A stretch of DNA of 64,000 bases. It comes from Cyclobacterium plantarum. Lineage in GTDB: Bacteria; Bacteroidota; Bacteroidia; Cytophagales; Cyclobacteriaceae. The stretch lies in assembly GCF_011290685.1 (NCBI RefSeq), contig NZ_JAANYN010000005.1, positions 124,001-188,000 on the forward strand. The letters are read 5' to 3'. Each line of letters opens with the position of its first letter. The stretch's first letter is position 1. The position numbers and the translations under genes were made by a program. The notes under the pieces were generated by a model, which was not told the DNA's origin, searched no databases, and saw only the letters and a list, made by a program, of their open reading frames with translations. Positions 32,272-43,468 of the stretch are shown one piece after another.

Positions 32272-32790
32272 ATGTCCCAAACAAGTAAAAAACCCATTCG
32301 GGCTACAGATACAGAATTAAGTGAAAAGGTAGTTGCCATTAACCGGGTGGCTAAAGTGGTAAAAGGTGGACGTAGGTTCTCTTTTTCTGCTATAGTAGTT
32401 GTTGGTGATGGAAAAGGAGTTGTCGGATTTGGTCTGGGTAAGGCCAATGAGGTTACCGATGCCATTACCAAAGGAGTTGAAGACGCCAAGAAAAATCTTA
32501 TTCAGGTTCCCTTACTGAAAGGTACCATTCCTCATGATCAGCTGGGTAAGTATGGAGGAGGTTTGGTATTGATCAAACCAGCAGCTCCTGGTACAGGTGT
32601 TTTGGCCGGTGGAGCCATGCGTGCAGTACTTGAAAGCGCCGGTTATACCGATATCCTGGCCAAGTCAAAGGGCTCTTCCAATCCGCACAATGTGGTAAAA
32701 GCAACCATTGATGCCCTGGTCAATCTTAGGGATGCCATTGCTGTATCTCAGCAAAGGAGAGTTAAATTATCTAAAGTATTTAACGGTTAA
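32272..32790 (+). CDS. rpsE: 30S ribosomal protein S5
   Basis: Decoding-accuracy protein at the back of the 30S A site. The 172-residue product contains [20 protein letters not shown], the region of spectinomycin resistance in other bacteria. [19 protein letters not shown] follows in the second half. Four bases precede rpmD. Confidence 0.98.
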   Translation: MSQTSKKPIRATDTELSEKVVAINRVAKVVKGGRRFSFSAIVVVGDGKGVVGFGLGKANEVTDAITKGVEDAKKNLIQVPLLKGTIPHDQLGKYGGGLVLIKPAAPGTGVLAGGAMRAVLESAGYTDILAKSKGSSNPHNVVKATIDALVNLRDAIAVSQQRRVKLSKVFNG

Positions 32791-32794
32791 ATTT

Positions 32795-32974
32795 ATGGCT
32801 AAGGTTAAAGTTACACAGATCAGAAGCATTATAAAACGACCTAAAAATCAGAAAGCAACGATAACAGCTCTGGGATTAGGTAAGATCAATAGAACTGTAG
32901 AGGTGGAAAATACCCCACAGATGCAGGGATTGATCAAGAAAATCAGCCATTTAGTTAAGGTTCAGGATGTTTAA
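32795..32974 (+). CDS. rpmD: 50S ribosomal protein L30
   Basis: Small 23S-binding protein of 59 residues, typical for the family. I chose ATG at 32795 (MAKVKVTQIRSIIKRP). A longer frame from 32708 would lie inside rpsE and adds 29 unrelated residues. The conserved core reads ALGLGKINRTVEVENTPQMQ. Confidence 0.96.
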   Translation: MAKVKVTQIRSIIKRPKNQKATITALGLGKINRTVEVENTPQMQGLIKKISHLVKVQDV

Positions 32975-33026
32975 ACCGGAAGCTTAAATGCTTACCGAGT
33001 TTTGACCAGTAGAAAATAGATATAAA

Positions 33027-33473
33027 ATGAAATTACATACATTAAAACCAGCCGAAGGTTCCATCAAAACCAGAAAAAGAATTGGTAGGGGCCAGGGTTC
33101 CGGAAGGGGAGGTACTTCCACCAGAGGTCATAAAGGTGCTAAATCCAGATCTGGTTATAAAACAAAACTTGGCTTCGAAGGTGGGCAGATGCCCTTGCAA
33201 CGTAGGGTTCCAAAGTTTGGTTTTACCAGTCATAACAGAGTGGCATACCAGGCAATCAATTTGGACAAGATACAGGAACTGGTTACTGATTTGAGTATTG
33301 ATACGATCGATTTTGACGTTTTACGTGAAAATGGTTTAGTTTCCAAAAAAGATCTTGTAAAAGTGCTTGGAAGGGGCGAACTTACCTCGAAAGTAAATGT
33401 AAGTGCCCACAGCTTCTCCGCTTCAGCTATTGCTGCTATTGAAAAAGTTGGAGGATCTGCTAATAAGATTTAA
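33027..33473 (+). CDS. rplO: 50S ribosomal protein L15
   Basis: Late-assembly 23S-binding protein. The 148 residues include the Gly/Arg-rich N-terminal extension GRGQGSGRGGTSTRGHKGAK and the globular C-terminal domain. secY begins 3 bases after its stop. Confidence 0.98.
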   Translation: MKLHTLKPAEGSIKTRKRIGRGQGSGRGGTSTRGHKGAKSRSGYKTKLGFEGGQMPLQRRVPKFGFTSHNRVAYQAINLDKIQELVTDLSIDTIDFDVLRENGLVSKKDLVKVLGRGELTSKVNVSAHSFSASAIAAIEKVGGSANKI

Positions 33474-33476
33474 TTC

Positions 33477-34793
33477 ATGAAAAAGTTTATCACAACAGTA
33501 AAGAACATCTTTTCGATTGAGGATTTGAGAATCCGGATTTTGAATACAATAGGATTACTTATTGTTTTCAGGATCGGCTCTTTTGTAGTCCTTCCGGGGG
33601 TGGATCCCAGTCGTCTTGGAGAAGCTGCCTCAGGTATCTTCGGGTTGATTGATACCTTTCTGGGTGGTTCTTTCAGTAGGGCTTCCATATTTGGTTTGGG
33701 TATTATGCCCTACATTTCTGCTTCAATTGTCCTGCAATTGTTGACTGTTGGGGTACCGTATTTTCAGAAATTGCAAAAGGAAGGGGAATCTGGGAGAAAG
33801 AGAATCAATCAGATTACACGGATCCTGACCATACTGATTACTTTTGCCCAGGGGATTGGATACATAACAGCCACTATTCCAGATGAGGCCATTATGATTG
33901 ATAAGACCCTCTTCATGGTATCAGCACTCATTTTGCTTACTTCCGGAACCATGTTTTGTATGTGGATAGGCGAAAAGATTACTGAAAAGGGTATTGGTAA
34001 TGGTATATCCATGTTGATTATGATAGGGATTATTTCAGCCCTGCCAGGTGCTATTATTTCAGAAAGTTTATCAAAAGGTGGAGGTGGAATACTCTTATTG
34101 ATTCTTGAAGCCGTGATTCTGTTTTTTGTTGTAGTTGGGGTCGTGGCTTTGACAGAGGCTGTCAGAAGGATACCGGTTCAATATGCCAAGCAAGTAGTTG
34201 GTGGGAAAGTATATGGTGGTCAACGCCAGTACATCCCTATCAAAGTGAATGCTTCAGGAGTAATGCCCATTATATTTGCACAATCCCTGATGTTTCTACC
34301 TGCACTTATTGCTCAAATTTGGGCTGAATCAAGTGATATTGCCGCTTATATCGGGACTACATTTTCTGATTTCACCTCATGGCAGTACAACCTGGTATTT
34401 GCGCTGATGATTATTCTTTTTACATTCTTCTACACCGCTATCACGGTGAATCCGGAACAGATAGCGGAGGATATGAAAAGAAATGGCGGTTTTGTCCCAG
34501 GTATCAAACCTGGTGCTCCAACTTCCGAGTTCATTGACAATATTATTTCCAGAATTACGCTGCCAGGTTCCATTTTACTAGCCCTGGTGGCCATCATGCC
34601 CGCCTTTGCCATTATCGCCGGAGTGAGTGGGGAGTTTGCCCAATTCTATGGAGGAACTTCACTGCTTATTATGGTCGGAGTTATTTTGGATACTTTGAGG
34701 CAGATTGAAAGTTATCTGTTGATGAGACATTATGAAGGAATGATGAAAAGTGGTAACATGAAAAATGATCCTTCAAGTTACGCTGTAGCTTAA
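33477..34793 (+). CDS. secY: Protein translocase subunit SecY
   Basis: Channel of the Sec translocon in the inner membrane, partner of SecE (this window, 9164-9352) and SecA. The 438-residue product has about ten hydrophobic spans, the plug region after the first span, and the cytosolic loops AVRRIPVQYAKQVVGGKVYG and MKRNGGFVPGIKPG that contact ribosome and SecA. It lies between rplO and map, as in most bacteria. Confidence 0.98.
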   Translation: MKKFITTVKNIFSIEDLRIRILNTIGLLIVFRIGSFVVLPGVDPSRLGEAASGIFGLIDTFLGGSFSRASIFGLGIMPYISASIVLQLLTVGVPYFQKLQKEGESGRKRINQITRILTILITFAQGIGYITATIPDEAIMIDKTLFMVSALILLTSGTMFCMWIGEKITEKGIGNGISMLIMIGIISALPGAIISESLSKGGGGILLLILEAVILFFVVVGVVALTEAVRRIPVQYAKQVVGGKVYGGQRQYIPIKVNASGVMPIIFAQSLMFLPALIAQIWAESSDIAAYIGTTFSDFTSWQYNLVFALMIILFTFFYTAITVNPEQIAEDMKRNGGFVPGIKPGAPTSEFIDNIISRITLPGSILLALVAIMPAFAIIAGVSGEFAQFYGGTSLLIMVGVILDTLRQIESYLLMRHYEGMMKSGNMKNDPSSYAVA

Positions 34794-34795
34794 AT

Positions 34796-35569
34796 ATGAT
34801 ACAGTTTAAGACTGAAGAGGAAATTGAAATTATAAAAGAAAGTGCGCAGATTTTAGGAAAAGCGCATGGCGAGGTAGCCAAACATGTGAAAGAAGGAGTA
34901 AAGACTGCTTCTTTAGATAAAATTGCTGAGGAATTTATTCGGGACCACCATGGAGTTCCTTCATTTAAAGGATACAATGGTTTTCCAGCTTCATTGTGTA
35001 TTTCCGTGAATGAAGTAGTAGTTCATGGATTTCCCAGTCAGTATGTTTTGAAAGATGGCGATATAATCTCAATAGATTGTGGAGTCTTTCACCAAGGTTT
35101 TCATAGCGATTCCGCTTATACTTACCCTGTTGGTGAAGTTTCCCCCAAAGTTATTGAGCTGCTTAATGCTACCAAGGAATCCCTTTATGTAGGGATAGAA
35201 AAAGCTGTTTTTGGTAATCGTGTTGGCGATATAGGAAACAGTATTCAAAAATTTATTGAGGCGAAAGGGTATACGATAGTGAGGGAGTTGGTAGGTCATG
35301 GTCTTGGCAAACAGCTTCACGAAGCCCCTGAAGTTCCGAATTGGGGCAAAAGAGGTAGCGGAGCCAAGTTAAAACAAGGAATGGTCCTTGCCATTGAGCC
35401 CATGGTTAATTTGGGTACCAGGAATATCGTTCAGGAAAGAGATGGCTGGACCATTAGAACAGCAGATCGGAAGCCCTCTGCTCATTATGAACACACTGTG
35501 GCCATATTTGAGGACAGAACAGAAATATTGACAACCCATCGTTATATAGAAGAGAATTTTAAATCTTAA
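34796..35569 (+). CDS. map: Methionine aminopeptidase, type I
   Basis: Removes the initiator methionine from new proteins. The 257-residue enzyme has the substrate loop [10 protein letters not shown], metal ligands in [19 protein letters not shown], the histidine of [17 protein letters not shown], and the glutamates of AIEPMVN and [10 protein letters not shown]. There is no N-terminal zinc-finger extension. It is 2 bases from both secY and infA. Confidence 0.97.
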   Translation: MIQFKTEEEIEIIKESAQILGKAHGEVAKHVKEGVKTASLDKIAEEFIRDHHGVPSFKGYNGFPASLCISVNEVVVHGFPSQYVLKDGDIISIDCGVFHQGFHSDSAYTYPVGEVSPKVIELLNATKESLYVGIEKAVFGNRVGDIGNSIQKFIEAKGYTIVRELVGHGLGKQLHEAPEVPNWGKRGSGAKLKQGMVLAIEPMVNLGTRNIVQERDGWTIRTADRKPSAHYEHTVAIFEDRTEILTTHRYIEENFKS

Positions 35570-35571
35570 TT

Positions 35572-35790
35572 ATGGCTAAACAGGCATCTATAGAGCAGGA
35601 CGGCACCATTGTGGAGGCATTGTCCAATGCAATGTTTAAAGTGGAACTGGAGAATGGTCATCAACTTATTGCTCATATTTCCGGTAAAATGCGGATGAAT
35701 TATATCAAAATTTTACCCGGAGACAAGGTAAAACTGGAAATGTCTCCCTATGATCTCTCTAAGGGGAGGATAGTGTACCGCTACAAGTAA
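35572..35790 (+). CDS. infA: Translation initiation factor IF-1
   Basis: OB-fold factor that occupies the 30S A site during initiation. The 72-residue product is standard: [20 protein letters not shown], then [20 protein letters not shown]. It is part of the ribosomal operon, with rpmJ 51 bases downstream. Confidence 0.97.
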   Translation: MAKQASIEQDGTIVEALSNAMFKVELENGHQLIAHISGKMRMNYIKILPGDKVKLEMSPYDLSKGRIVYRYK

Positions 35791-35841
35791 AAAGCGGAAA
35801 GAGCAAATGACGGAATCGGATATTAGAAAATTAGTATTGAT

Positions 35842-35958
35842 ATGAAAGTTAAAGCATCTATTAAAAAAAGAAGTGTTGACTGTAAAGTAATCCGGAGGAA
35901 AGGAAAACTTTACGTGATCAACAAGAAGAATCCAAAGTTTAAACAAAGACAAGGTTAA
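35842..35958 (+). CDS. rpmJ: 50S ribosomal protein L36 (zinc-free form)
   Basis: A 38-codon gene starting [20 protein letters not shown] and ending [10 protein letters not shown]36 binds 23S rRNA near the base of the L7/L12 stalk. Only one cysteine remains of the usual Cys3-His zinc site, so this is the zinc-independent form. It lies between infA and rpsM, its normal place. Confidence 0.96.
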   Translation: MKVKASIKKRSVDCKVIRRKGKLYVINKKNPKFKQRQG

Positions 35959-35963
35959 ATACT

Positions 35964-36341
35964 ATGGCTAGAATTGCAGGTGTCGATATACCAGACAATA
36001 AACGTGGTGAAGTAGGCCTTACTTATATTTTTGGTATTGGCAGGAGTACAGCCAGGGCCATTCTTACTAAGGCAGGCATTTCTTTAGACAAGAAAGCAGG
36101 AGAATGGGATGATGATGAATCTACCGCTATCAGGAACATCATTGCTGAAGAGCACAAAACAGAGGGTGTTCTAAAATCCGAGGTACAGTTGAGTATTAAA
36201 AGGTTGATGGATATTGGTTGTTACAGGGGTTTGAGGCATAGGAAAGGTTTGCCTGTCCGTGGTCAGAAAACAAAAAATAACGCCAGAACCAGAAAAGGTA
36301 AGAGAAAAACTGTTGCCAATAAGAAGAAAGCGACTAAATAA
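35964..36341 (+). CDS. rpsM: 30S ribosomal protein S13
   Basis: 30S head protein forming bridges to the 50S subunit and contacting P-site tRNA with its basic tail. The 125 residues begin [20 protein letters not shown] and contain [19 protein letters not shown]. Fifteen bases before rpsK. Confidence 0.98.
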   Translation: MARIAGVDIPDNKRGEVGLTYIFGIGRSTARAILTKAGISLDKKAGEWDDDESTAIRNIIAEEHKTEGVLKSEVQLSIKRLMDIGCYRGLRHRKGLPVRGQKTKNNARTRKGKRKTVANKKKATK

Positions 36342-36356
36342 ATCCTGACATAGATT

Positions 36357-36755
36357 ATGGCTCAGAAAAGAAACGAAAAGACAAAAGCTAAGAAGCGGGT
36401 TGTTAAAGTTGAAGCGGTTGGACAAGCCCATATCAAAGCTTCCTTTAATAATATCATTATCTCTATTACCAACAATTCAGGTCAGGTTATTTCCTGGGCC
36501 TCTGCCGGTAAGATGGGATTCAGGGGTTCTAAAAAGAATACGCCTTATGCTGCTCAGATGGCTGCCCAAAACTGTGGACAAGTAGCATACGATCTTGGTT
36601 TGCGGAAAATCGAGGTTTTTGTTAAGGGTCCGGGAGCGGGCAGAGAATCTGCTATAAGAACCCTCCAGAATGTTGGTTTGGATGTAACCACCATCACTGA
36701 TGTTACTCCATTACCACACAATGGATGTCGTCCTCCAAAACGCAGAAGAGTTTAA
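36357..36755 (+). CDS. rpsK: 30S ribosomal protein S11
   Basis: Platform protein beside the E-site codon. The 132-residue product has a basic N-terminus and the conserved [20 protein letters not shown] and [19 protein letters not shown] ends. rpsD follows after 17 bases. Confidence 0.98.
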   Translation: MAQKRNEKTKAKKRVVKVEAVGQAHIKASFNNIIISITNNSGQVISWASAGKMGFRGSKKNTPYAAQMAAQNCGQVAYDLGLRKIEVFVKGPGAGRESAIRTLQNVGLDVTTITDVTPLPHNGCRPPKRRRV

Positions 36756-36772
36756 TTTAAAGAAAAATAAGC

Positions 36773-37378
36773 ATGGCTAGATATAGAGGTCCAAAAGCAA
36801 AAATTGCCAGAAAATTTGGCGAGCCCATTGAAGGGCAAAGCAAAGTGCTTCAGAAGAAAAATTATCCTCCGGGGATGCATGGTAGAGGCAGAAGGAAAAA
36901 GCAGTCTGAATTTGCCATCCAATTGATGGAAAAACAAAAAGCAAAATACATCTATGGTGTATTGGAGAGACAATTTGCTAAAATGTTCAATATTGCTTCC
37001 AGAAAAAAAGGCGTAACCGGTGAAAACCTGTTGCAATTGCTGGAAGCCCGTTTGGATAATACCGTTTATCGTTTGGGTATCGCTCCGACCAGGAGAGGTG
37101 CCAGACAATTGGTTTCCCACAAACATATCCTTGTTAATGGTGAATTGGTAAACATCCCTTCTTATCTTTTAAAACCCGGAGATGTGGTTGGAGTAAGGGA
37201 AAAGTCCAAATCATTAGAAGCAATTACCGAAAGCCTTAGAGGCAGAGGGACTACCAGATATAGTTGGTTGGAATGGGACAATGGTTCCCTAAGCGGCAAG
37301 TTTGTTAGTGTTCCTTTGAGGGAAGATATTCCGGAGAACATCAAAGAACAACTGATCGTTGAATTGTACTCTAAGTAA
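36773..37378 (+). CDS. rpsD: 30S ribosomal protein S4 (zinc-free form)
   Basis: Primary 16S binder involved in decoding accuracy and in autoregulation of the alpha operon in E. coli. The 201-residue product begins [19 protein letters not shown] and lacks the N-terminal zinc cysteines. The S4 RNA-binding domain contains [20 protein letters not shown] and [20 protein letters not shown]. Confidence 0.98.
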   Translation: MARYRGPKAKIARKFGEPIEGQSKVLQKKNYPPGMHGRGRRKKQSEFAIQLMEKQKAKYIYGVLERQFAKMFNIASRKKGVTGENLLQLLEARLDNTVYRLGIAPTRRGARQLVSHKHILVNGELVNIPSYLLKPGDVVGVREKSKSLEAITESLRGRGTTRYSWLEWDNGSLSGKFVSVPLREDIPENIKEQLIVELYSK

Positions 37379-37409
37379 TCATTTACATTCCTAAAAAAAG
37401 AATTAAGAT

Positions 37410-38399
37410 ATGTCCATATTAGCATTTCAAATGCCAGAGAAGGTGGTAATGGAAAAAGCAGATGATTTTCATGGTCTGTTTACCTTCAAACCACTTGAAA
37501 AAGGATACGGGGTAACCATTGGTAACGCCCTAAGAAGGATTCTTTTGTCTTCGCTGGAGGGATATGCCATTACTGCGGTAAAATTACCTGGTGTAGTGCA
37601 TGAATTTTCCAGTATAGAGGGAGTGGTTGAAGACGTGACTGACATTATTCTTAACCTAAAACAGGTTAGGTTTAAGAAGATCCATGATGCCATCGACAAT
37701 AAAATTACCGTCGAGGTTAAGAATAAAGATGTTTTTACTGCTGGTGATATTGCTAAATTTACCACCTCATTTGAAATATTGAATCCTGAATTGGTCATAT
37801 GTCATCTGGATGATTCCAAAACCCTCGAAATAGAGCTCAGCGTGGATAAGGGAAGGGGATATCTTCCTGCAGAAGAATCCAAGCCTAAAGAACAGCTATA
37901 CGGAACCATTTCTGTTGATGCTATTTTTACGCCCATTAAAAATGTGAAGTACAGGATTGAAAATACCCGGGTAGAGCAAAAGACCGATTATGAGCAACTG
38001 ATCATGGAGGTTAGCACTGACGGTTCCATTCACCCTGAGAAAGCATTACAGGAGTCCGCTAAAATTCTTATTCAGCATTTCATGTTGTTTTCGGATCAAA
38101 CAATGGTCATTGATGCGCCTGGAAGTGGTGCCATTGAGCCTATTGATGAAGAGTACCTGCACATGAGGAAATTGTTGAAAACTTCTCTGAGTGATCTGGA
38201 TCTTTCCGTAAGGGCCTATAATTGTTTGAAGGCAGCTGATGTAAAAACATTGGGTGACCTGGCCAAGTTGGAGATTTCCGACATGATGAAATTCAGGAAT
38301 TTTGGTAAAAAATCCCTGGCAGAATTGGAGCAGTTGATCCAGGAAAAAGGCCTGACTTTCGGCATGGATCTTTCTAAGTATAAACTTGATGAAGAATAA
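37410..38399 (+). CDS. rpoA: RNA polymerase alpha subunit
   Basis: Dimerises to nucleate RNA polymerase assembly; its C-terminal domain contacts UP elements and activators. The 329-residue product has the N-terminal dimer domain with [20 protein letters not shown], an acidic linker, and the C-terminal domain with [20 protein letters not shown]. rplQ follows after 5 bases. Confidence 0.99.
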   Translation: MSILAFQMPEKVVMEKADDFHGLFTFKPLEKGYGVTIGNALRRILLSSLEGYAITAVKLPGVVHEFSSIEGVVEDVTDIILNLKQVRFKKIHDAIDNKITVEVKNKDVFTAGDIAKFTTSFEILNPELVICHLDDSKTLEIELSVDKGRGYLPAEESKPKEQLYGTISVDAIFTPIKNVKYRIENTRVEQKTDYEQLIMEVSTDGSIHPEKALQESAKILIQHFMLFSDQTMVIDAPGSGAIEPIDEEYLHMRKLLKTSLSDLDLSVRAYNCLKAADVKTLGDLAKLEISDMMKFRNFGKKSLAELEQLIQEKGLTFGMDLSKYKLDEE

Positions 38400-38404
38400 T
38401 TAAA

Positions 38405-39049
38405 ATGAGACACGGTAAGAAATTTAACCATTTAGGTAGAACCGCCTCACATAGAAAGGCCATGCTTTCAAATATGGCCAAGTCTCTCTTGGAACACAAG
38501 CGGATCAGTACTACCCTTGCCAAAGCCAAAGAGCTGAGGAAATATATTGAACCTTTGATTACAAAGGCAAAAGAGGATACTACACACAACAGAAGGATTG
38601 CATTTGGGTACCTAAAAAACAAGGAAGCTATCAAACTTCTTTTTGGGGAAGTTGTGGAAAAAATAGGTACCCGTCCTGGAGGCTATACCAGAATCATAAA
38701 AACCGGTTTCAGACTTGGTGATAATGCAGAGATGTGTATCATTGAACTGGTCGATTACAATGAGCTGTTATTGAAAGATGATCAGCCTGCCAAAAAATCT
38801 GGCCGTAGAAGAAGCCGAAGAGGATCTGGTAAGAGCAGTGATGCTGCGGATGTACCTGTGGCAGAAGAAGTTAAAGAGGAGAAAGAAAAGCCTAAGGCCA
38901 AGAAAAAAGCCAAGGATACGGCTCCGGAAGAAAAGGGCGAAGCCGCTGCAGACAGTGCTGCTGAATCACCCGAGGCTTCTGCTGAGGACAATGCTGATAA
39001 AGCAGGAGACGATGCAGATAAAAAGGATGACGATAAAAAATCAGAGTGA
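38405..39049 (+). CDS. rplQ: 50S ribosomal protein L17 with long charged C-terminal tail
   Basis: Tunnel-exit protein. Residues 1 to about 122 are the conserved L17 core ([40 protein letters not shown]). The product is 214 residues against about 127 in E. coli. The extra part is low complexity: basic first ([14 protein letters not shown]), then rich in Glu, Lys, Ala and Asp and ending [12 protein letters not shown]. It is probably disordered. It is the last gene of the operon, followed by a terminator. Confidence 0.96.
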   Translation: MRHGKKFNHLGRTASHRKAMLSNMAKSLLEHKRISTTLAKAKELRKYIEPLITKAKEDTTHNRRIAFGYLKNKEAIKLLFGEVVEKIGTRPGGYTRIIKTGFRLGDNAEMCIIELVDYNELLLKDDQPAKKSGRRRSRRGSGKSSDAADVPVAEEVKEEKEKPKAKKKAKDTAPEEKGEAAADSAAESPEASAEDNADKAGDDADKKDDDKKSE

Positions 39050-39077
39050 TATATGTTTTATCGGATGAAATGAATTG

Positions 39078-39107
39078 GGGATTGGGCTTTTGTTCAATCC
39101 CTTTTTT
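39078..39107 (+). terminator. Terminator after rplQ
   Basis: GGGATTG (39078-39084) pairs with CAATCCC (39095-39101), followed by six T (39102-39107). It closes the long ribosomal operon. Confidence 0.85.
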
Positions 39108-39152
39108 GTGTCCTTTTCTTTGAATGCTTTCTACTACTTATGATAAAATTAT

Positions 39153-39160
39153 TAAATTTG
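39153..39160 (+). promoter_or_regulatory. Candidate -7 box for carA-eno
   Basis: TAAATTTG lies 16 bases before the carA start and matches TAnnTTTG. No TTG occurs at the right distance upstream, so the match is only half. It sits between the rplQ terminator and carA, where a promoter is needed. Confidence 0.5.
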
Positions 39161-39176
39161 CCTATCAAAAATTAAT

Positions 39177-40268
39177 ATGAACAAGAAAAAAGCCACCCTC
39201 CTTTTAGCAGATGGAACCGTCTTTACTGGTAGTTTAGTAGGTAGTCATGGTACCAATGGCGGAGAAATTTGCTTCAATACCGGCATGACCGGCTATCAGG
39301 AAATCTATACTGACCCTTCCTATACAGGTCAAATCATCGTTAATACTACGCCTCATATCGGCAATTACGGAGTAGTTGAAGAAGATGAAGAATCAGATCA
39401 TCCTCTAATTGCGGGTATTGTAGTCAACGACTTTTCTGAAATCTACAGCCGCCTTGATGCAAAGGAATCCCTGCAAGGATACCTTGAACGTCATGGTATC
39501 ACGGGGATTGCCGATGTGGATACCCGGAAGCTGGTCAGGCATATCCGGTCCAAAGGAGCGATGAATGCCATTATCAGTTCAGAAATAGAGGATCTGGATG
39601 CCTTGAAAAAAGAATTGGATAAGGTTCCGGACATGAATGGGCTAGAACTGTCATCCCAGGTTTCTACCAAAACACCTTATTACCATGGTGATGAAAAGGC
39701 AAAATTGAGAGTGGCCTGCGTCGATTATGGCATCAAAAAAAATATTCTCAGGTGTTTTGCAGAACGAGAGGTTTATTGTAAAGTTTTTCCAGCCAGGACT
39801 ACCTTTGCTGAAATGGAGGAATGGAAGCCCGACGCTTATTTTCTTTCCAATGGTCCCGGAGATCCTGCTGTCATGGAATATGCGGTGAATACCACCAAAG
39901 AAATATTAGACAATAATAAGCCATTGTTTGGTATATGTCTTGGGCATCAGCTTCTGGCCAGAGCCTGTGGTATTTCCACCTATAAAATGCATCATGGCCA
40001 CCGCGGACTTAATCACCCCATTAAAAACCTGATTACCGGAAAAAGTGAAATAACTTCCCAAAACCATGGTTTTGTTGTTAGCCGGGAGGATATTGATCTT
40101 TCAGATAAATTGGAAATTACTCATTTACATCTCAATGATGAAACAGTGGCTGGGATAAAAGTGAAAGACAAGCCGGCTTTTTCTGTTCAATTCCATCCTG
40201 AAAGTTCTCCCGGACCTCATGATTCCAGGTATTTATTTGAACAATTTATTTCATTATTAAAGAATTAA
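39177..40268 (+). CDS. carA: Carbamoyl-phosphate synthase small subunit
   Basis: Glutaminase subunit that feeds ammonia to CarB for carbamoyl phosphate, the precursor of pyrimidines and arginine. The 363-residue product has the N-terminal CPSase domain (GEICFNTGMTGYQEIYTDPS). A class I glutamine amidotransferase domain follows, with nucleophile motif GICLGHQ and catalytic HPES near the C-terminus. carB is not in the window. eno follows after 22 bases. Confidence 0.97.
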   Translation: MNKKKATLLLADGTVFTGSLVGSHGTNGGEICFNTGMTGYQEIYTDPSYTGQIIVNTTPHIGNYGVVEEDEESDHPLIAGIVVNDFSEIYSRLDAKESLQGYLERHGITGIADVDTRKLVRHIRSKGAMNAIISSEIEDLDALKKELDKVPDMNGLELSSQVSTKTPYYHGDEKAKLRVACVDYGIKKNILRCFAEREVYCKVFPARTTFAEMEEWKPDAYFLSNGPGDPAVMEYAVNTTKEILDNNKPLFGICLGHQLLARACGISTYKMHHGHRGLNHPIKNLITGKSEITSQNHGFVVSREDIDLSDKLEITHLHLNDETVAGIKVKDKPAFSVQFHPESSPGPHDSRYLFEQFISLLKN

Positions 40269-40275
40269 ATCTTAA

Positions 40276-41568
<1,293 letters not shown>

Positions 41569-41616
41569 TGCAGCATCGATTCTGGTAAAGTCAAAACCTG
41601 AGAGCAAATTGTAATC

Positions 41617-41652
41617 AAAACCCTTTTTAGGCATTAGCCTTTAAAGGGTTTT
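41617..41652 (+). terminator. Terminator after eno
   Basis: AAAACCCTTT (41617-41626) pairs with AAAGGGTTTT (41643-41652). Inside it AGGC pairs with GCCT around an ATTA loop. TTTTATTTT follows. Confidence 0.88.
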
Positions 41653-41878
41653 TTATTTTATGGAAGCGGTATTTGTTGTATCATTTACCTATAGTTTGAA
41701 TGGTCCATACCTAGCCAGCTGATGAAATTGAGCACGAGGAGAACCTCACACAGAGGGTTGATTTTAAGGCATTTGAGATTACACTCCAAGGGCAGGACAG
41801 GCATCTGAGCATGAAAAAACTATAAACAGAAGAATGAGAATAGGTTTTTGTTTCTCAAATTCTTAGGTTTATTATAAT
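41653..41878. other. Intergenic region before the 41.9-kb gene
   Basis: No gene and no full-consensus promoter seen. A weak inverted repeat, AGAATGAGAA (41831-41840) with TTCTC-AA-ATTCT (41852-41863), lies just before the next gene and may fold in its 5' leader. Confidence 0.35.
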
Positions 41879-43105
41879 ATGGCAACAATTAAAATGGCAG
41901 CAACCATTTCACTGGGCTTACTGCTGCTTTTGCTTGGATCAAGCCTCAGCATTCCTTTGATGGCCCAGAAGATCAAGGTAGAAGGAAGGGTAGTGGACGA
42001 GGAAACAAATTTGCCCTTGCCTTTTGTTACAGTATTTGTAAACAATACTGCTGAGGGTACCGTGGCAGATGAAAACGGAAAGTTTGACCTGGAAATGGAA
42101 GCAGGACACTATGAACTGATTCTGTCTTTGGTTGGATATGAAAACCTGGTTTATTCGGCAGATTTCTCAGGTGACCTGCCCCGATTTGTTTTTGAGATGG
42201 CGCAGAAGCCAATCGACCTGAATGAACTGCAAGTGGATGGAGAAAGAAGCCCAGAATGGTATGAAAACCTGAAGCTCTTTGAATACCATTTTTTGGGTAA
42301 CAGCCGTTTTGCTACAAGCTGCAATATTATTAATCCGGAGGTTTTGGTCATTGACTTTGATCAATCGTTACTGAAAGTTTACAGTACAGACTTTTTAATT
42401 ATAGAAAATCATGCACTTGGATACCGCATAGATTATCTTTTGAACTCCTTTGAGTTGGATACCGAAAAAAAAATATTTCACTATTTGGGCTATCCCAGGT
42501 ATACCGAAATGGATGGAGGGAAAATAAAACAACGCAGGTGGAAAAGAAACCGGTCATCGGCATACAGGGGTTCCTGGCTGCATTTTAAGCGAAGTCTTCT
42601 GGAAAGTACTACAGATATGGAAGGGTTTGAAGTCAGAAAAATGAAGCAAGTTCCTAACCCTGAACGGCCATCAGATAGGAGCATTCTAGAGGCAAAACAG
42701 CAACTTAAAAATACCAAGGATTTACCCTATAGCATTTTCAGGGACTCTTTATCGGCAATTGTTAGCAAGGAGTCTCTTCCAAAAATAATTGATAAAGTAG
42801 AACCCGATCCACTAAAAGAATCGGAATATAGCTCTGTCACTGATGGTGAACTTACTTTGAAGTTTGATGATTTTTTGCAAATCACTTTTACCAGAGGGAA
42901 GGTCAGCAGGGAGTTTATCCATTCATTTGTACCAGGTAAAGCTCCCAGATCCCCCTATCCTGTTTCATTTTTAAGGCAAACGGCCCCTGTATCGATATAC
43001 CCAACCGGATTGGAGGCCAATCCCCTTTCCCTGTATCTGGAGGGGTATTGGAGCTGGCTAAGAATGGGGGATGATTTACCAATGGATTATAAATTGCCTG
43101 AATAA
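41879..43105 (+). CDS. CarboxypepD_reg-like domain protein, probably exported
   Basis: A 408-residue protein. An N-terminal hydrophobic signal (residues 10-28) ends near PLMAQ. A carboxypeptidase-regulatory-like beta sandwich follows at about 30-115 (KVEGRVVDEETNLPLPFVTV; LVGYENLVYSA). That domain usually precedes TonB-dependent receptors, but here no plug or barrel follows. The remaining 290 residues match a type common in Bacteroidota whose role is unknown. ATG at 41894 is an alternative start. It is likely periplasmic or surface-exposed; function not assigned. Confidence 0.75.
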   Translation: MATIKMAATISLGLLLLLLGSSLSIPLMAQKIKVEGRVVDEETNLPLPFVTVFVNNTAEGTVADENGKFDLEMEAGHYELILSLVGYENLVYSADFSGDLPRFVFEMAQKPIDLNELQVDGERSPEWYENLKLFEYHFLGNSRFATSCNIINPEVLVIDFDQSLLKVYSTDFLIIENHALGYRIDYLLNSFELDTEKKIFHYLGYPRYTEMDGGKIKQRRWKRNRSSAYRGSWLHFKRSLLESTTDMEGFEVRKMKQVPNPERPSDRSILEAKQQLKNTKDLPYSIFRDSLSAIVSKESLPKIIDKVEPDPLKESEYSSVTDGELTLKFDDFLQITFTRGKVSREFIHSFVPGKAPRSPYPVSFLRQTAPVSIYPTGLEANPLSLYLEGYWSWLRMGDDLPMDYKLPE

Positions 43106-43127
43106 TACGTACAAGGGATAGGACATT

Positions 43128-43160
43128 TTTGGATGGTTGACATTAGTTTTCCTATATTTG
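43128..43160 (+). promoter_or_regulatory. Promoter for the divIC-cysM group
   Basis: TTTG at 43128-43131, a 21-base spacer and TATATTTG at 43153-43160. It lies upstream of ATG 43181 but inside a longer frame starting at 43133, which decides the start of the next gene. Confidence 0.72.
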
Positions 43161-43180
43161 ACAAAACATTAAGTAAAGAA

Positions 43181-43468
43181 ATGGCCAAATACATCAGGTA
43201 CACCAAAAACTTCTACTTCGTATTTACCGTTTTATTCATCATATGGATGGTTTTTATTGACAGCAATGATATCATCAGCCATATCAAGCTCCGGTCTAAG
43301 TTAAATGATTTGGAAAACCAAAAGGAATTTTACCAGGAGCGCAAAGAGAAAATTCAGGCTGAAAGAGAAGAATTGCTGAGCAATTATGAGCTGTTGGAAA
43401 AGTTTGCGCGGGAACGCTATTTGATGAAAAGGAAAACGGAAGACCTGTATGTTATTGTGGAAGAATGA
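43181..43468 (+). CDS. DivIC/FtsB-like septum formation initiator protein
   Basis: Small bitopic division protein. The 95-residue product has one membrane span (FYFVFTVLFIIWMVF) followed by a coiled coil (LRSKLNDLENQKEFYQERKE). It ends with the FtsB/DivIC-like tail LLEKFARERYLMKRKTEDLY. The expected role is linking early and late divisome proteins at the septum. The start at 43181 is preferred because the promoter at 43128-43160 would lie within the longer frame. Its last 20 bases overlap the next gene. Confidence 0.88.
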   Translation: MAKYIRYTKNFYFVFTVLFIIWMVFIDSNDIISHIKLRSKLNDLENQKEFYQERKEKIQAEREELLSNYELLEKFARERYLMKRKTEDLYVIVEE

